Source: Streptomyces sennicomposti
Lineage (GTDB): Bacteria > Actinomycetota > Actinomycetes > Streptomycetales > Streptomycetaceae
Direction of reading: 5' to 3'
Assembly: GCF_019890635.1 (NCBI RefSeq)
Contig: NZ_JAIOAB010000010.1
Coordinates: forward strand, 1 to 64,000
Length of the DNA stretch: 64,000 nucleotides
Shown here: piece after piece, positions 9,764-18,450 of the stretch
How the letters are laid out: every line of letters starts with the position of its first letter
How positions within the stretch are numbered: the first letter of the stretch is position 1
Program-made: the position numbers and the translations under genes
The notes under the pieces: generated by a model
The model's input: only the letters and a program-made list of their open reading frames with translations
What the model was told of the DNA's origin: nothing
Database searches by the model: none

Positions 9764-9854
9764 CGGCGGCGCACGGGCCCGCAGGGCGTCGGCGCCCCCG
9801 CTCGACGCGTGGCGCCGACGGTCCGGCGACAGCCTGCCGCTGAGGGGCAGCCAC

Positions 9855-10293
9855 GTGTCCGACGCCGTGCTCGACCCGCTGCTGCGGCTGCACCCGACCA
9901 CCCCGACCCCGTTCAGCGAACCGCATCTGCACCAGCTCGGCGGCGCCTTCGCCCGGGTGCCCGCCGACGCCACCGCGTTCGGCAGACGCGACGCGAGCGT
10001 GCTGTGCGACGTGATCGCGCGGTCCCCGACGGCGGCGGGCTTCGAGGGCGGCGGGCTTCGAGGGCCACGCGGCGTGGGTGCGCGCGGCCCGCCGGGAGAT
10101 CACCGCCCACGGCGACGGCGGCCTGTACGTCGACTTCACCGGCGACGCCGGCGAGGACAAGGTGCGCGCCGCCTACCCGGACGCCGTCCACCGGCGGCTC
10201 GTCGAGGTCAAGGACGCCTACGACCCGGCGAACATGTTCCGCCTCAACCAGAACATCCGCCCGTCGGCGGGCCTGACGGCGACGGGCCGGTGA
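9855..10293 (+). pseudogene. C-terminal remnant of a berberine-bridge-type FAD-linked oxidoreductase, frameshifted
   Basis: The first frame (to about 10045) reads through FSEPHLHQLGGAFARVPADATAFGRRD, typical of the C-terminal third of BBE-like FAD oxidases. The continuation in another frame (about 10065-10293) ends YDPANMFRLNQNIRPS, the family's C-terminal signature. A perfect 16-bp tandem duplication at 10033-10064 shifts the frame; removing one copy restores a continuous reading (SPTAAGFEGHAAWVRAARREI). The FAD-binding N-terminal two thirds, about 300 residues, is missing altogether. The GTG at 9855 is an arbitrary left edge. Confidence 0.75.
10033..10064 (+). repeat. Two tandem copies of a 16-bp unit causing a frameshift
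   Basis: The unit CGGCGGGCTTCGAGGG occurs at 10033-10048 and 10049-10064 with no mismatch; 16-base periodicity spans 10031-10065. Because 16 is not a multiple of three, the duplication breaks the oxidase remnant. Confidence 0.9.
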
Positions 10294-10319
10294 CCCCGCC
10301 CGCCGGACGCGCCCACGCG

Positions 10320-10355
10320 TCGTGCCCGGCCCGCACGGAAGCGGACCGGGCACGA
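10320..10355. terminator. Hairpin after the oxidase remnant
   Basis: TCGTGCCCGG (10320-10329) pairs with CCGGGCACGA (10346-10355); four further pairs close a short loop. It separates the plus-strand remnant from the minus-strand antitoxin-like gene ending at 10460. Confidence 0.55.
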
Positions 10356-10459
10356 CACGGGCGCCGACGGCTCACCCGGACCGGGCGCGGCAGGGCGCCG
10401 GGCGTCCGCACCGGGCCCGGGACGCGGGGCCGGTTCTCAGCGGCCGGGCGCGTGGCGCG

Positions 10460-10654
10460 TCACCGCGTCGGCTGGTCCGGGCCCCGGTCCTGGTCGCCCA
10501 GTTGCTGCTTCATCCTGTCCTGAGCCGTGTCGACCTGGCTGCGGTACTTGCCCTGGGTGCGTTCGTCGACGTAGTCACCGCCCTTGTCGATGCCCTTGCC
10601 GGCCTGCTCCTCGTGCCCCTTCAGCAGGCCCTTGAGCTTGTCCATCATGCTCAT
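10460..10654 (-). CDS. MT0933-type small antitoxin-like protein
   Basis: This 64-residue hydrophilic protein (MSMMDKLKGLLKGHEEQ, then KGGDYVDERTQGKYRSQVDTA) resembles the MT0933/Rv0909 antitoxin family, which has the same MDKLKG start and a DKAGDxVDxKTxGKY core. The start has AAGGAG complementary to 10661-10666. No partner toxin is seen on either side, so it may act as a stress-related orphan protein, and the antitoxin label rests on family resemblance only. Confidence 0.7.
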   Translation of the reverse strand: MSMMDKLKGLLKGHEEQAGKGIDKGGDYVDERTQGKYRSQVDTAQDRMKQQLGDQDRGPDQPTR

Positions 10655-10883
10655 CGTGCACTCCTTCGCGGCGTCGTTCCCTCCCAGAATGGCCGACCGC
10701 GCGACCCCCCGCACCCGCAGACCGTACGGCCGCCCCGGCCCCCTGCGGGACCGGTCGCACCGCCGGCCGGCGGTGGCCGCGGCCCGCCTGCGGGCCGGCC
10801 CGGGAACCCGGCGGCGGGCGGGCGGACTTGACAGCGCCGGAGAGCGGAGTTTGCCGACGGAACGAGGGGCAAGGCGGTGCTAC

Positions 10884-11312
10884 ATGACGGAATCCAACGG
10901 CAGCACATCCAACGGCAGTACCGACCAGAAGAACACCGCCGCGAAGGCCCGGCGGGCCGCGGACAAGGCGACCGTGCCGGCCGCCCGGGCCGCCGACGCG
11001 GCGACGGCGAAGACGGACACCGCGGCCTCGGCCGCCAAGGCGGGCGCGGCGAAGGCCGCCGAGGCGACCAGCGGCGTCGCGCAGAGCGCCGCCAAGGGCG
11101 TCGCTGCGGGCCGCCAGGCCGTCGTCGCGGCCTCCGGGCAGGTCGCGGCCACCGCCCGCACGGCGTGGACGCTGATCGCCCAGCGCAAGATCGTCGCCGC
11201 GGGCCTCGGCGGCGGCGTCGCCGCCCTCAGCGCGGCCTCGTACGCGCTGGGCCGCCGGGCGGGCCGCCGCACCCAGGGCCCCCTCACCCGGCTCACCGGC
11301 GGACGGATCTGA
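10884..11312 (+). CDS. Ala-rich hypothetical protein with one C-terminal membrane span
   Basis: This 142-residue protein has a Ser/Thr/Asn-rich first 16 residues, then about 80 residues of Ala/Lys/Thr-rich helix reminiscent of late-embryogenesis or histone-like linkers. One hydrophobic segment (IVAAGLGGGVAALSAASYAL, about residues 104-123) precedes a short Arg/Gly tail. I do not recognise a family. The composition suggests a membrane-anchored, extended cytoplasmic domain. A strong hairpin follows the stop codon at 35 bases. Confidence 0.6.
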   Translation: MTESNGSTSNGSTDQKNTAAKARRAADKATVPAARAADAATAKTDTAASAAKAGAAKAAEATSGVAQSAAKGVAAGRQAVVAASGQVAATARTAWTLIAQRKIVAAGLGGGVAALSAASYALGRRAGRRTQGPLTRLTGGRI

Positions 11313-11346
11313 CCACGCCCGGCCACCGGGCGCACGGGCCGGGCGA

Positions 11347-11387
11347 CACGGGACGGCGGACCGCGAGAAGCGGTCCGCCGTCCCGTG
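11347..11387 (+). terminator. Strong hairpin terminator
   Basis: An 18-bp perfect stem (11347-11364 with 11370-11387; outer arms CACGGGACGG and CCGTCCCGTG) closes a GAGAA loop. It lies 34 bases after the preceding stop codon. Confidence 0.7.
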
Positions 11388-11570
11388 CCGTGTACCGGGT
11401 CGACCGGCCCACGCCGAGACCCGAGAGCCGAGGACCAGGTCACCGAAGACCCGGAGACCGAGGAGCCGGAATGCCGAAGCCCGGTCACCGCGGCCCTCGG
11501 CACCGAAGACCCGGTACGCCCGCCGCGCTGTCATCACGGCCGGGACGCACCGGGTCGGGACATGCCGAAG

Positions 11571-12050
11571 TCACCCCGTCGGCGAGACGGGAGACATGAG
11601 CAACTGAGCGGTGACCTGCTTGCCGAGCGCACGGTCGGTGACGGTCAGGCAGTGGCTGACCGCCTTGACGATCTCCAGGCCGTGACCGCCCACCCGGCGG
11701 CCGTCGTGCGGCCGGGGCCGGGGCGGCCGGGGCGAGGTGTCCCACACGCTGATCTGCACCAGCCCGCTGTCGGGCCACACCTCCAGGCGCAAGCCGCAGG
11801 CTCCGGGAGCGTGTCGTATGACATTGGTGATCAGCTCGCTGACCACCAGTTGCGCGTCCTGAGCCACGCGACGGGGGACGGTGATGCCGCCGGTGGCGCA
11901 GACACGGTCCAGGAAGCTGCCGACTGCCGCACGAGCCTCGGCCGCACTGATCGCCCCACTGTCCCAGTGGGCGTGCCAGCGCAGCGCGACACCCGTGTTC
12001 CTGTTCCGGTCCGGCCCATCCGACGCCTTCTGCCTAAGCGGGACGGCCAT
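11571..12050 (-). CDS. Anti-sigma-type ATP-binding regulatory protein (RsbW-like HATPase)
   Basis: This 159-residue single-domain GHKL ATPase has the N-box helix QLVVSELITNVIRHA (about residues 66-80) and the G-box GGHGLEIVKAVS (about 126-137). Stand-alone HATPase_c_2 proteins are very numerous in Streptomyces and act as anti-sigma factors or serine kinases in partner-switching. A D-box-like VWDTSPRPPR is present but irregular. A GAGG ribosome site precedes ATG. No anti-anti-sigma or sigma gene is beside it. Confidence 0.8.
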   Translation of the reverse strand: MAVPLRQKASDGPDRNRNTGVALRWHAHWDSGAISAAEARAAVGSFLDRVCATGGITVPRRVAQDAQLVVSELITNVIRHAPGACGLRLEVWPDSGLVQISVWDTSPRPPRPRPHDGRRVGGHGLEIVKAVSHCLTVTDRALGKQVTAQLLMSPVSPTG

Positions 12051-12177
12051 GTGGTTGCCTCAAAGTGTCACAGTGTGTTACTGCTCTTCCGCCTGTGCGG
12101 CTACCCCGCCCCGCGCGGAATAGACCGTTCACGATCCATTCACGGCGCCCGAATTCCGGATCGGGGGTGCGAGCAGG

Positions 12178-12213
12178 GCGAACGGCCCCGCGCCGGGGCG
12201 CGGAGCCGTTCGC
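12178..12213 (-). terminator. Hairpin downstream of the DUF6131 gene
   Basis: GCGAACGGC (12178-12186) pairs with GCCGTTCGC (12205-12213); a second G/C block continues the stem after one mismatch. It lies 56 bases past the stop codon of the small membrane protein. Confidence 0.55.
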
Positions 12214-12268
12214 TGTCGGTCGGGTACGGTGCCCGGTGCCGGGCCGGAAACGAGTGCCGTCCGGTCGG

Positions 12269-12424
12269 TCACCAATAGTGGCGATGGCCGGCCACCGCAT
12301 GCCCCGTGCTGCCCAGCAGCCACAGGACCGCGCCGACCACGGCCAGGATGATGCCGATGGTCCAGAGGATGGAAATGCCGGTGACGAATCCGACCACCAG
12401 CAGAATGACACCGAGGACGATCAT
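12269..12424 (-). CDS. DUF6131 family small membrane protein
   Basis: This 51-residue protein starts MIVLGVILLVVGFV, has two hydrophobic helices (about 2-20 and 22-38) and ends GHAVAGHRHYW. This is the pattern of the DUF6131 family, common and functionally unknown in streptomycetes. A GGAGG site lies upstream of ATG. Confidence 0.8.
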   Translation of the reverse strand: MIVLGVILLVVGFVTGISILWTIGIILAVVGAVLWLLGSTGHAVAGHRHYW

Positions 12425-12625
12425 GACCGCCTCCGTATGAGGGGGTTGGTGCTCCTTCCACTGTGCACCCAAATCGGCCACAAATCCTCTCTCGGTGTAC
12501 GTGACAATCGCCCGGCCACGGGTACGCGCCTCTCGGAACGAAGCCGGACGAGCCGGATGAGCCGGATGAAACGGAAAAAGCCGCCGGACACGGCCCGGCG
12601 GTCGTCTCCCGCGGAGGTGCCTTCG

Positions 12626-13024
12626 GTGCGGACAGGACTGCTGCGCGTGGTCGGGGCGGCGACGACCGTCTACGGAGTGACGGCCGTCCGCCGGCCGGAC
12701 TGGCTGGCCCGCCCGGTGGGGATGGCCGGCGAACAGGGCGGGACCCACCCGTACACCGCCATGGCTCTGCGTCCGCTGGCCTGGCGCGACGCGGCCGGTG
12801 GCCTGGCGATGCTCCTCGCCCCGGCGGGACCGGCCCTGGTCACCGCGGCGGCCGTGCGCATCGCCTCGGACGTCGGCGACGCCGTGCTGTTCGGCCGTAC
12901 CGTCACCGGCCGGGTCCGCCGGGCCGGCGCGGTCGCCAGCGCCCTCGGGTGGGCCGCCCTGACGGCCGCGGCCCTGGCCGGCGGCCGTCCCGATACGACG
13001 ACGGCGGCGGCCCGTCCGGCCTGA
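12626..13024 (+). CDS. Hypothetical four-helix membrane protein
   Basis: The 132-residue protein starts at GTG 12626, eight bases after GGAGG at 12613-12617. Hydrophobic runs near residues 5-20, 45-80 and 100-122 flank polar segments such as WLARPVGMAGEQGGTHPYTAMALRPLAWRDAAGGLAM. The ALRPLAWRDAAGG block recalls DUF4267-like proteins, but the match is only impressionistic. It is divergent from the DUF6131 gene. Confidence 0.6.
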   Translation: MRTGLLRVVGAATTVYGVTAVRRPDWLARPVGMAGEQGGTHPYTAMALRPLAWRDAAGGLAMLLAPAGPALVTAAAVRIASDVGDAVLFGRTVTGRVRRAGAVASALGWAALTAAALAGGRPDTTTAAARPA

Positions 13025-13088
13025 GGCCCCCTCACCACCGCCCCGCCGGACCGGCCGCCCCCGCTCAGCGCACCGGGAACCCGGAGCT

Positions 13089-13889
13089 TCAGCGCACCGG
13101 GAAACCGAAGGAGTACCCCTGCTGCTTCAGCCACGGCAGCACCTCGCGCAGCGCGGCCACGGTCTGCGAGCGGTCCCCGCCCGCGTCGTGGAACAGCACG
13201 GTCGGACCGTTGGCGATCTCCTGCTTCACGGTGGCGACGATGGCCGCCGCGCCCGGCCGCTCGAAGTCCTTGGAGTCGACGTTCCAGCCCAGCGGCCGCA
13301 TCCCGTGGGAGGCGGCCAGCGAGCGGCTGTACGGGGTGAACGCGCCGCCCGGAGCCCGGTAGTACATCGGCCGGACGCCCCCCGACGCCTCGGTGATCAT
13401 GCCCTCGGCGTCGAGGATCTGCTGCGACTGGTACGCCTCGGACTTGTGGTCCATGGCGGTGTCGTGCGACACCGTGTGGTCGCACAGCCGGTGCCCGGCC
13501 GCCACGACCGCCTTCACCAGATCGGGGTGCGCCTTCGCCTGCGGGCCCACCATGCAGAACGTCGCCTTCACCCCGTACTCCCGCAGCACCTGGAGCACCT
13601 GCGGGGTCCAGGTGGGGTCCGGGCCGTCGTCGATGGTGATGTTGACGCCCCGCTCGCCCCGGTCGGAGGCGTGCGCGATGGTCACCGCCACCTTGGCCGC
13701 CCCGCCCCCCTGCGCGCCCGGCGTCCCCGCGGCCGACGCGGCCGGACGTCCCGCCGCGCCCGCCGCGTCACCGCCCCCGGAGGGGTCGGCCTGCGCGGTC
13801 CACACCGACGCGGCGGTGGCCACCGCGGTCACCCCGAGCGCCGCCGCGAGCACCCGACCGTGCCATCCCCGTCCGTTGTGCCGTGCCAT
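13089..13889 (-). CDS. Secreted polysaccharide deacetylase (NodB/CE4 family)
   Basis: The 266-residue protein has a signal peptide (RNGR...VLAAALGVTAVATAASVWTAQA, cleavage near residue 34), an Ala/Gly-rich linker, then a NodB domain from about residue 80. CE4 motifs are all recognisable: ITIDDGPDPTW (the TFDDGP motif, metal and base), HTVSHD (metal-binding HxxxH), YYRAPGG, DSKDF and VLFHDAGGDR. Substitution of ITIDDGP for TFDDGP keeps both Asp residues. It likely removes acetyl groups from extracellular glycans such as chitin, xylan or peptidoglycan. Confidence 0.85.
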   Translation of the reverse strand: MARHNGRGWHGRVLAAALGVTAVATAASVWTAQADPSGGGDAAGAAGRPAASAAGTPGAQGGGAAKVAVTIAHASDRGERGVNITIDDGPDPTWTPQVLQVLREYGVKATFCMVGPQAKAHPDLVKAVVAAGHRLCDHTVSHDTAMDHKSEAYQSQQILDAEGMITEASGGVRPMYYRAPGGAFTPYSRSLAASHGMRPLGWNVDSKDFERPGAAAIVATVKQEIANGPTVLFHDAGGDRSQTVAALREVLPWLKQQGYSFGFPVR

Positions 13890-14212
13890 GTCCCCGCCCC
13901 GCTTCTCGCCAGTCCGTGTCCGTAGCGCGCGCCTTGCGGGCACGCGCACTTCTGAGGACGGCGGAAACCCCCTCGGGGATCCCGCTGTTACCGATCACTG
14001 ACAATTCCGCGGACGACCGGGCGCCGAACGGCCCGCCACCGCCTGACACACCGTCGCGATCCGCGCCGTTCGCACCGGTTCGCACCGAGTACGGACCCCC
14101 GGCGCACCACCGCACGGGGGAGACACCGGCGTGAGTGGCCCGGCTCACATGGCGTCACGGGGGTGTCGCCGACACCATGGTCCTCGTCACCGGCAGGCCG
14201 AAGGGATCCAGG
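13890..14212. other. Intergenic region between deacetylase and pyruvate carboxylase
   Basis: These 323 bases separate divergent genes and should contain both promoters. I see an AT-richer stretch around 13986-14010 containing TGACAA, which reads TTGTCA for the minus strand. No gene, repeat or clear operator is visible. Confidence 0.5.
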
Positions 14213-17200
14213 ATGTTCCGCAAGGTACTGGTCGCCAACCGCGGCGAGATCGCGATTCGCGCGTTCCGCGCCGGCTACGAGCTGGGAGCGCGCACCGTCG
14301 CCGTCTTCCCCCACGAGGACCGCAACTCGCTGCACCGGCTCAAGGCCGACGAGGCCTACGAGATCGGCGAGCCCGGCCACCCGGTGCGCGCCTACCTGTC
14401 GGTGGACGAGATCGTCCGCGCGGCCCGCCGGGCGGACGCCGACGCCGTCTACCCCGGCTACGGCTTCCTGTCGGAGAACCCCGAGCTGGCGCGCGCCTGC
14501 GCCGAGGCCGGCATCACCTTCGTCGGGCCGGACGCCGACATCCTGGAGCTGACGGGCAACAAGGCCCGCGCGGTGGCGGCGGCCCGCGCGGCCGGGGTCC
14601 CGGTGCTCGGCTCCTCCGCGCCCTCCACCGACGTGGACGAACTGGTCCGCGCCGCCGACGAGATCGGCTTCCCCGTCTTCGTCAAGGCCGTCGCCGGCGG
14701 CGGCGGACGCGGCATGCGGCGGGTCGAGGACCCGGCCGTGCTGCGCGAGTCCATCGAGGCCGCCTCCCGCGAGGCGGCGTCCGCCTTCGGCGACCCGACC
14801 GTCTTCCTGGAGAAGGCCGTCGTCGAACCCCGCCACATCGAGGTGCAGATCCTCGCCGACGGCGAGGGCGACGTCATCCACCTCTTCGAGCGCGACTGCT
14901 CCGTGCAGCGCCGCCACCAGAAGGTCATCGAACTCGCCCCCGCCCCCAACCTCGACCCCGCCCTGCGCGACCGGATCTGCGCCGACGCCGTCCGCTTCGC
15001 CCGCGAGATCGGCTACCGCAACGCCGGCACCGTGGAGTTCCTCCTCGACCGCGACGGCAACCACGTCTTCATCGAGATGAACCCGCGCATCCAGGTCGAG
15101 CACACCGTGACCGAGGAGGTCACCGACGTCGACCTGGTCCAGGCCCAGCTGCGCATCGCCGCCGGCGAGACCCTGGCCGACCTGGGTCTGTCCCAGGACA
15201 CCGTGCGGCTGCGCGGCGCGGCCCTGCAGTGCCGTATCACCACCGAGGACCCCGCCAACGGCTTCCGCCCGGACACCGGCCGGATCAGCGCCTACCGCTC
15301 ACCGGGCGGCTCCGGCATCCGCCTGGACGGCGGAACCACCCACGCCGGCACCGAGATCAGCGCCCACTTCGACTCCATGCTGGTCAAACTCACCTGTCGC
15401 GGAAGGGACTTCAAGGCCGCCATCGGCCGGGCCCGGCGCGCGGTCGCCGAGTTCCGCATCCGCGGCGTCGCCACCAACATCCCCTTCCTCCAGGCCGTCC
15501 TGGACGACCCCGACTTCCAGGCCGGGCGGGTCACCACCTCGTTCATCGAGCAGCGCCCGCACCTGCTCACCGCCCGCACCTCCGCCGACCGCGGCACCAA
15601 ACTGCTCACCTACCTCGCCGACGTCACCGTCAACAAGCCGCACGGCGAACGCCCCGAGACCGTCGACCCGGTCACCAAGCTGCCGCCGCTGCCCGCGGGC
15701 GAGCCGCCCGCCGGCTCCCGGCAGCGCCTGATCGAACTCGGCCCCGAGGGGTTCGCCCGCGCGCTGCGCGAGTCGCCCGCCCTCGGCGTCACCGACACCA
15801 CCTTCCGCGACGCCCACCAGTCCCTGCTCGCCACCCGGGTGCGCACCAAGGACCTCCTCGCCGTCGCGCCCGTCGTCGCCCGCACCCTGCCCGGACTGCT
15901 CTCCCTGGAGTGCTGGGGCGGCGCCACCTACGACGTCGCCCTGCGCTTCCTCGCCGAGGACCCCTGGGAGCGGCTGGCGGCGCTGCGCGAGGCGGTGCCC
16001 AACATCTGCCTCCAGATGCTGCTGCGCGGCCGCAACACCGTGGGCTACACGCCCTACCCGACCGAGGTCACCGACGCCTTCGTCCAGGAGGCCGCCGCCA
16101 CCGGCATCGACGTCTTCCGCGTCTTCGACGCCCTCAACGACGTGGGCCAGATGCGGCCCGCCATCGACGCCGTACGGGCGACCGGCACCGCCGTCGCCGA
16201 GGTCGCCCTGTGCTACACCGCCGACCTGTCCGACCCCGCCGAGCGCCTCTACACCCTGGACTACTACCTGCGCCTGGCCGAGCAGATCGTCGAGGCCGGC
16301 GCACACGTGCTGGCCGTCAAGGACATGGCCGGGCTGCTGCGCGCGCCCGCCGCGGCCACGCTGGTCTCGGCGCTGCGCCGCGAGTTCGACCTCCCCGTCC
16401 ATCTGCACACCCACGACACCGCGGGCGGCCAGCTCGCCACCTACCTCGCCGCGATCCAGGCCGGCGCCGACGCGGTGGACGGCGCGGTCGCCTCGATGGC
16501 CGGCACCACCTCGCAGCCCTCGCTGTCCGCGCTGGTCGCCGCCACCGACCACTCCGAACGGCCCACCGGCCTGGACCTGAAGGCGGTCGGCGACCTGGAG
16601 CCGTACTGGGAGGGCGTCCGCAGGATCTACGCGCCCTTCGAGGCGGGCCTCGCCTCCCCGACCGGCCGCGTCTACCACCACGAGATCCCCGGCGGCCAGC
16701 TGTCCAACCTGCGCACCCAGGCGGTCGCGCTCGGCCTCGGCGACCGCTTCGAGGAGATCGAGGCGATGTACGCCGCCGCCGACCGCATCCTCGGCCGCCT
16801 GGTCAAGGTCACCCCCTCCTCCAAGGTGGTCGGCGACCTCGCCCTGCACCTGGTCGGCGCCGGGGTCGCCCCGGAGGACTTCGAGCGCTCGCCCGACCGG
16901 TTCGACATCCCCGACTCCGTCATCGGCTTCCTGCGCGGCGAGCTGGGCACCCCGCCCGGCGGCTGGCCCGAGCCGTTCCGCACCAGGGCGCTCAAGGGCC
17001 GCGCACCGGCCAAGCCCGTGCGGGAGCTGACCGACGAGGACCGCGACGGCCTGGAGAAGACCCGCCGCACCACGCTGAACCGGCTCCTGTTCCCCGGCCC
17101 CACGCGGGAGTTCGAGACCCACCGCCAGACCTACGGCGACACCGGCGTCCTGGACAGCAAGGACTTCTTCTACGGCCTGCGCCCCGCCAAGGAGTACGCC

Positions 17201-17587
17201 GTCGATCTGGAGCCGGGCGTACGGCTGCTGATCGAGCTGCAGGCCGTGGGCGAGGCCGACGAGCGCGGCATGCGGACCGTGATGGCCACCCTCAACGGCC
17301 AGTTGCGGCCGATCCAGGTGCGCGACAGGGCGGCCGCCTCCGACGTCCCCGTGACGGAGAAGGCCGACCGGACGAACCCGGGCCATGTGGCGGCGCCGTT
17401 CGCCGGTGTGGTGACGCTCGCGGTCGCCGAGGGCGACGAGGTGACGGCCGGGGCGACGGTCGCCAGCATCGAGGCGATGAAGATGGAGGCCGCCATCACC
17501 GCCACCAAGGACGGCCGGGTGGGCCGCCTCGCCATCAACCGCATCCAGCAGGTGGAGGGCGGCGACCTGCTGATCGAGATCGCCTGA
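14213..17587 (+). CDS. pyc: Pyruvate carboxylase
   Basis: The 1124-residue protein has the normal length and order. The biotin carboxylase ATP-grasp region (about 1-450, including VEPRHIEVQILADGEG, CSVQRRHQKVIE and FIEMNPRIQVEH) is followed by the HMGL-like carboxyltransferase barrel (about 520-800, TDTTFRDAHQSLLATR, LECWGGATYD). The biotinyl domain has EAMKMEA with Lys1090. It makes oxaloacetate from pyruvate, bicarbonate and ATP. ATG at 14213 follows AAGGGA. An open frame reaches upstream to 14135 but begins inside poorly conserved sequence. Confidence 0.95.
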   Translation: MFRKVLVANRGEIAIRAFRAGYELGARTVAVFPHEDRNSLHRLKADEAYEIGEPGHPVRAYLSVDEIVRAARRADADAVYPGYGFLSENPELARACAEAGITFVGPDADILELTGNKARAVAAARAAGVPVLGSSAPSTDVDELVRAADEIGFPVFVKAVAGGGGRGMRRVEDPAVLRESIEAASREAASAFGDPTVFLEKAVVEPRHIEVQILADGEGDVIHLFERDCSVQRRHQKVIELAPAPNLDPALRDRICADAVRFAREIGYRNAGTVEFLLDRDGNHVFIEMNPRIQVEHTVTEEVTDVDLVQAQLRIAAGETLADLGLSQDTVRLRGAALQCRITTEDPANGFRPDTGRISAYRSPGGSGIRLDGGTTHAGTEISAHFDSMLVKLTCRGRDFKAAIGRARRAVAEFRIRGVATNIPFLQAVLDDPDFQAGRVTTSFIEQRPHLLTARTSADRGTKLLTYLADVTVNKPHGERPETVDPVTKLPPLPAGEPPAGSRQRLIELGPEGFARALRESPALGVTDTTFRDAHQSLLATRVRTKDLLAVAPVVARTLPGLLSLECWGGATYDVALRFLAEDPWERLAALREAVPNICLQMLLRGRNTVGYTPYPTEVTDAFVQEAAATGIDVFRVFDALNDVGQMRPAIDAVRATGTAVAEVALCYTADLSDPAERLYTLDYYLRLAEQIVEAGAHVLAVKDMAGLLRAPAAATLVSALRREFDLPVHLHTHDTAGGQLATYLAAIQAGADAVDGAVASMAGTTSQPSLSALVAATDHSERPTGLDLKAVGDLEPYWEGVRRIYAPFEAGLASPTGRVYHHEIPGGQLSNLRTQAVALGLGDRFEEIEAMYAAADRILGRLVKVTPSSKVVGDLALHLVGAGVAPEDFERSPDRFDIPDSVIGFLRGELGTPPGGWPEPFRTRALKGRAPAKPVRELTDEDRDGLEKTRRTTLNRLLFPGPTREFETHRQTYGDTGVLDSKDFFYGLRPAKEYAVDLEPGVRLLIELQAVGEADERGMRTVMATLNGQLRPIQVRDRAAASDVPVTEKADRTNPGHVAAPFAGVVTLAVAEGDEVTAGATVASIEAMKMEAAITATKDGRVGRLAINRIQQVEGGDLLIEIA

Positions 17588-17696
17588 CCCGACCCTCCCG
17601 CACGACCCGGCCCAGGGGCGCCGGCCACCGGAAACGGCGGCGGGCGCCCCTTCGCGCGCCCGCCGCCGGGAGCCGCACGCCATCAGGAGTGGCCCT

Positions 17697-17798
17697 CGTC
17701 AGGAGCCGCCTGCCGTCAAGGGCGGTTCGCCGTCAGAAGCCGCCCGCCGTCAGAAGCCGCCCGCCGTCAGGAGCCGCCCGCCGTCAGGAGTCGCCGGC
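17697..17798. repeat. Six tandem copies of a 17-bp unit
   Basis: Units start at 17697, 17714, 17731, 17748, 17765 and 17782; the consensus is CGTCAGGAGCCGCCCGC. The third and fourth are identical, the fifth differs by one base, the others are degenerate. A partial seventh copy lies at 17681-17696. The last unit runs into the stop end of the TetR gene at 17784. Confidence 0.85.
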
Positions 17799-18371
17799 CG
17801 GGATGTCCCGGCCGTTCAGCGCCCGGTAGGCGAACCGGGTGATCACCTCGACGGCCTCGTCCTCGGGGATGTCCGGCCACAGCTGGCCGAGGCTGTCGAA
17901 CATCGAGGCCAGCAGGGTCAGGGCGACGTCGGGGGAGGCCGGCAGGTCCGGGATGTGGCTCAGATGGCCGCGCAGATCCTCGAACTGGGTGCGCCGCCAG
18001 TGCCGCAGGGTGCGGGCGAAGTTCTCGTCGACCAGCGCCGCCTGCTGGAGCGCGAGCATGGTCGCCGCGTGCTCCCGGTACACCCGCGCGTAACCGGCGA
18101 CGTGGTCGCGGATCGCCTGCGGGTCGGTGAAGTCGGCCTTGTGCTCGGGGCGGGCCGCCTGGCGGTCGCCCGCCTCGGAGACCTCCGCGAGCAGCGCCTC
18201 CAGCAGCTCTTCCTTGCCCGCGAAGTGGGTGTAGAACGACCCCGCCGACCGGCCGGCCTCCGCCGTGATGTCGGTGATCTTGGTGTTCAGATACCCGCGC
18301 GTGGCGAACAGGTGCCTGGCCGCCGCCAGCAACGCGGCCCTGGTGTCGGCCGCCTGCGCCGCCCGTTTCAC
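17784..18371 (-). CDS. TetR family regulator of the adjacent monooxygenase
   Basis: This 195-residue protein has the usual TetR N-terminal helix-turn-helix (DTRAALLAAARHLFATRGYLNTKITDITAEAGRSAGSFYTHFAGKEELLEALL, about residues 9-60) and a longer ligand domain. GTG start with AGGAGG five bases upstream. It is divergent from the FAD monooxygenase, with a 29-bp concentric palindrome between the genes overlapping plausible promoters for both, so repression of itself and the monooxygenase is expected. Confidence 0.88.
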   Translation of the reverse strand: MKRAAQAADTRAALLAAARHLFATRGYLNTKITDITAEAGRSAGSFYTHFAGKEELLEALLAEVSEAGDRQAARPEHKADFTDPQAIRDHVAGYARVYREHAATMLALQQAALVDENFARTLRHWRRTQFEDLRGHLSHIPDLPASPDVALTLLASMFDSLGQLWPDIPEDEAVEVITRFAYRALNGRDIPAGDS

Positions 18372-18390
18372 ATGATCCTCCTCGCCCTTC

Positions 18391-18420
18391 TTGACAGCGC
18401 ACGCTAGCAGCCCCCACGAT
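18391..18420 (+). promoter_or_regulatory. Promoter of the FAD monooxygenase
   Basis: A consensus -35 TTGACA at 18391-18396 stands 18 bases before CACGAT at 18415-18420. The predicted start lies inside the palindromic operator that follows. The -10 match is weak. Confidence 0.45.
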
Positions 18421-18448
18421 GAATCTAAATTCAGTGAATGGAGATTCA
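18420..18448. promoter_or_regulatory. Concentric palindromic TetR operator
   Basis: The outer arms TGAATCT (18420-18426) and AGATTCA (18442-18448) enclose a perfect ATTCAGTGAAT (18429-18439); both dyads share the centre base 18434. On the minus strand TTGAAT (complement of 18444-18449) and TAGATT (complement of 18422-18427), spaced by 16, form a promoter for the TetR gene. Confidence 0.7.
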
Positions 18449-18450
18449 AT

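Noticed and set aside
10460..10654. Complete toxin-antitoxin module
   Set aside because: No toxin gene adjoins the MT0933-like protein.
17697..17798. CRISPR array
   Set aside because: The repeats are contiguous with no spacers, and no cas genes are near.
14131..17829. 1232-residue plus-strand frame over pyruvate carboxylase
   Set aside because: It is a shifted-frame shadow of pyc with an Arg/Pro-rich translation.
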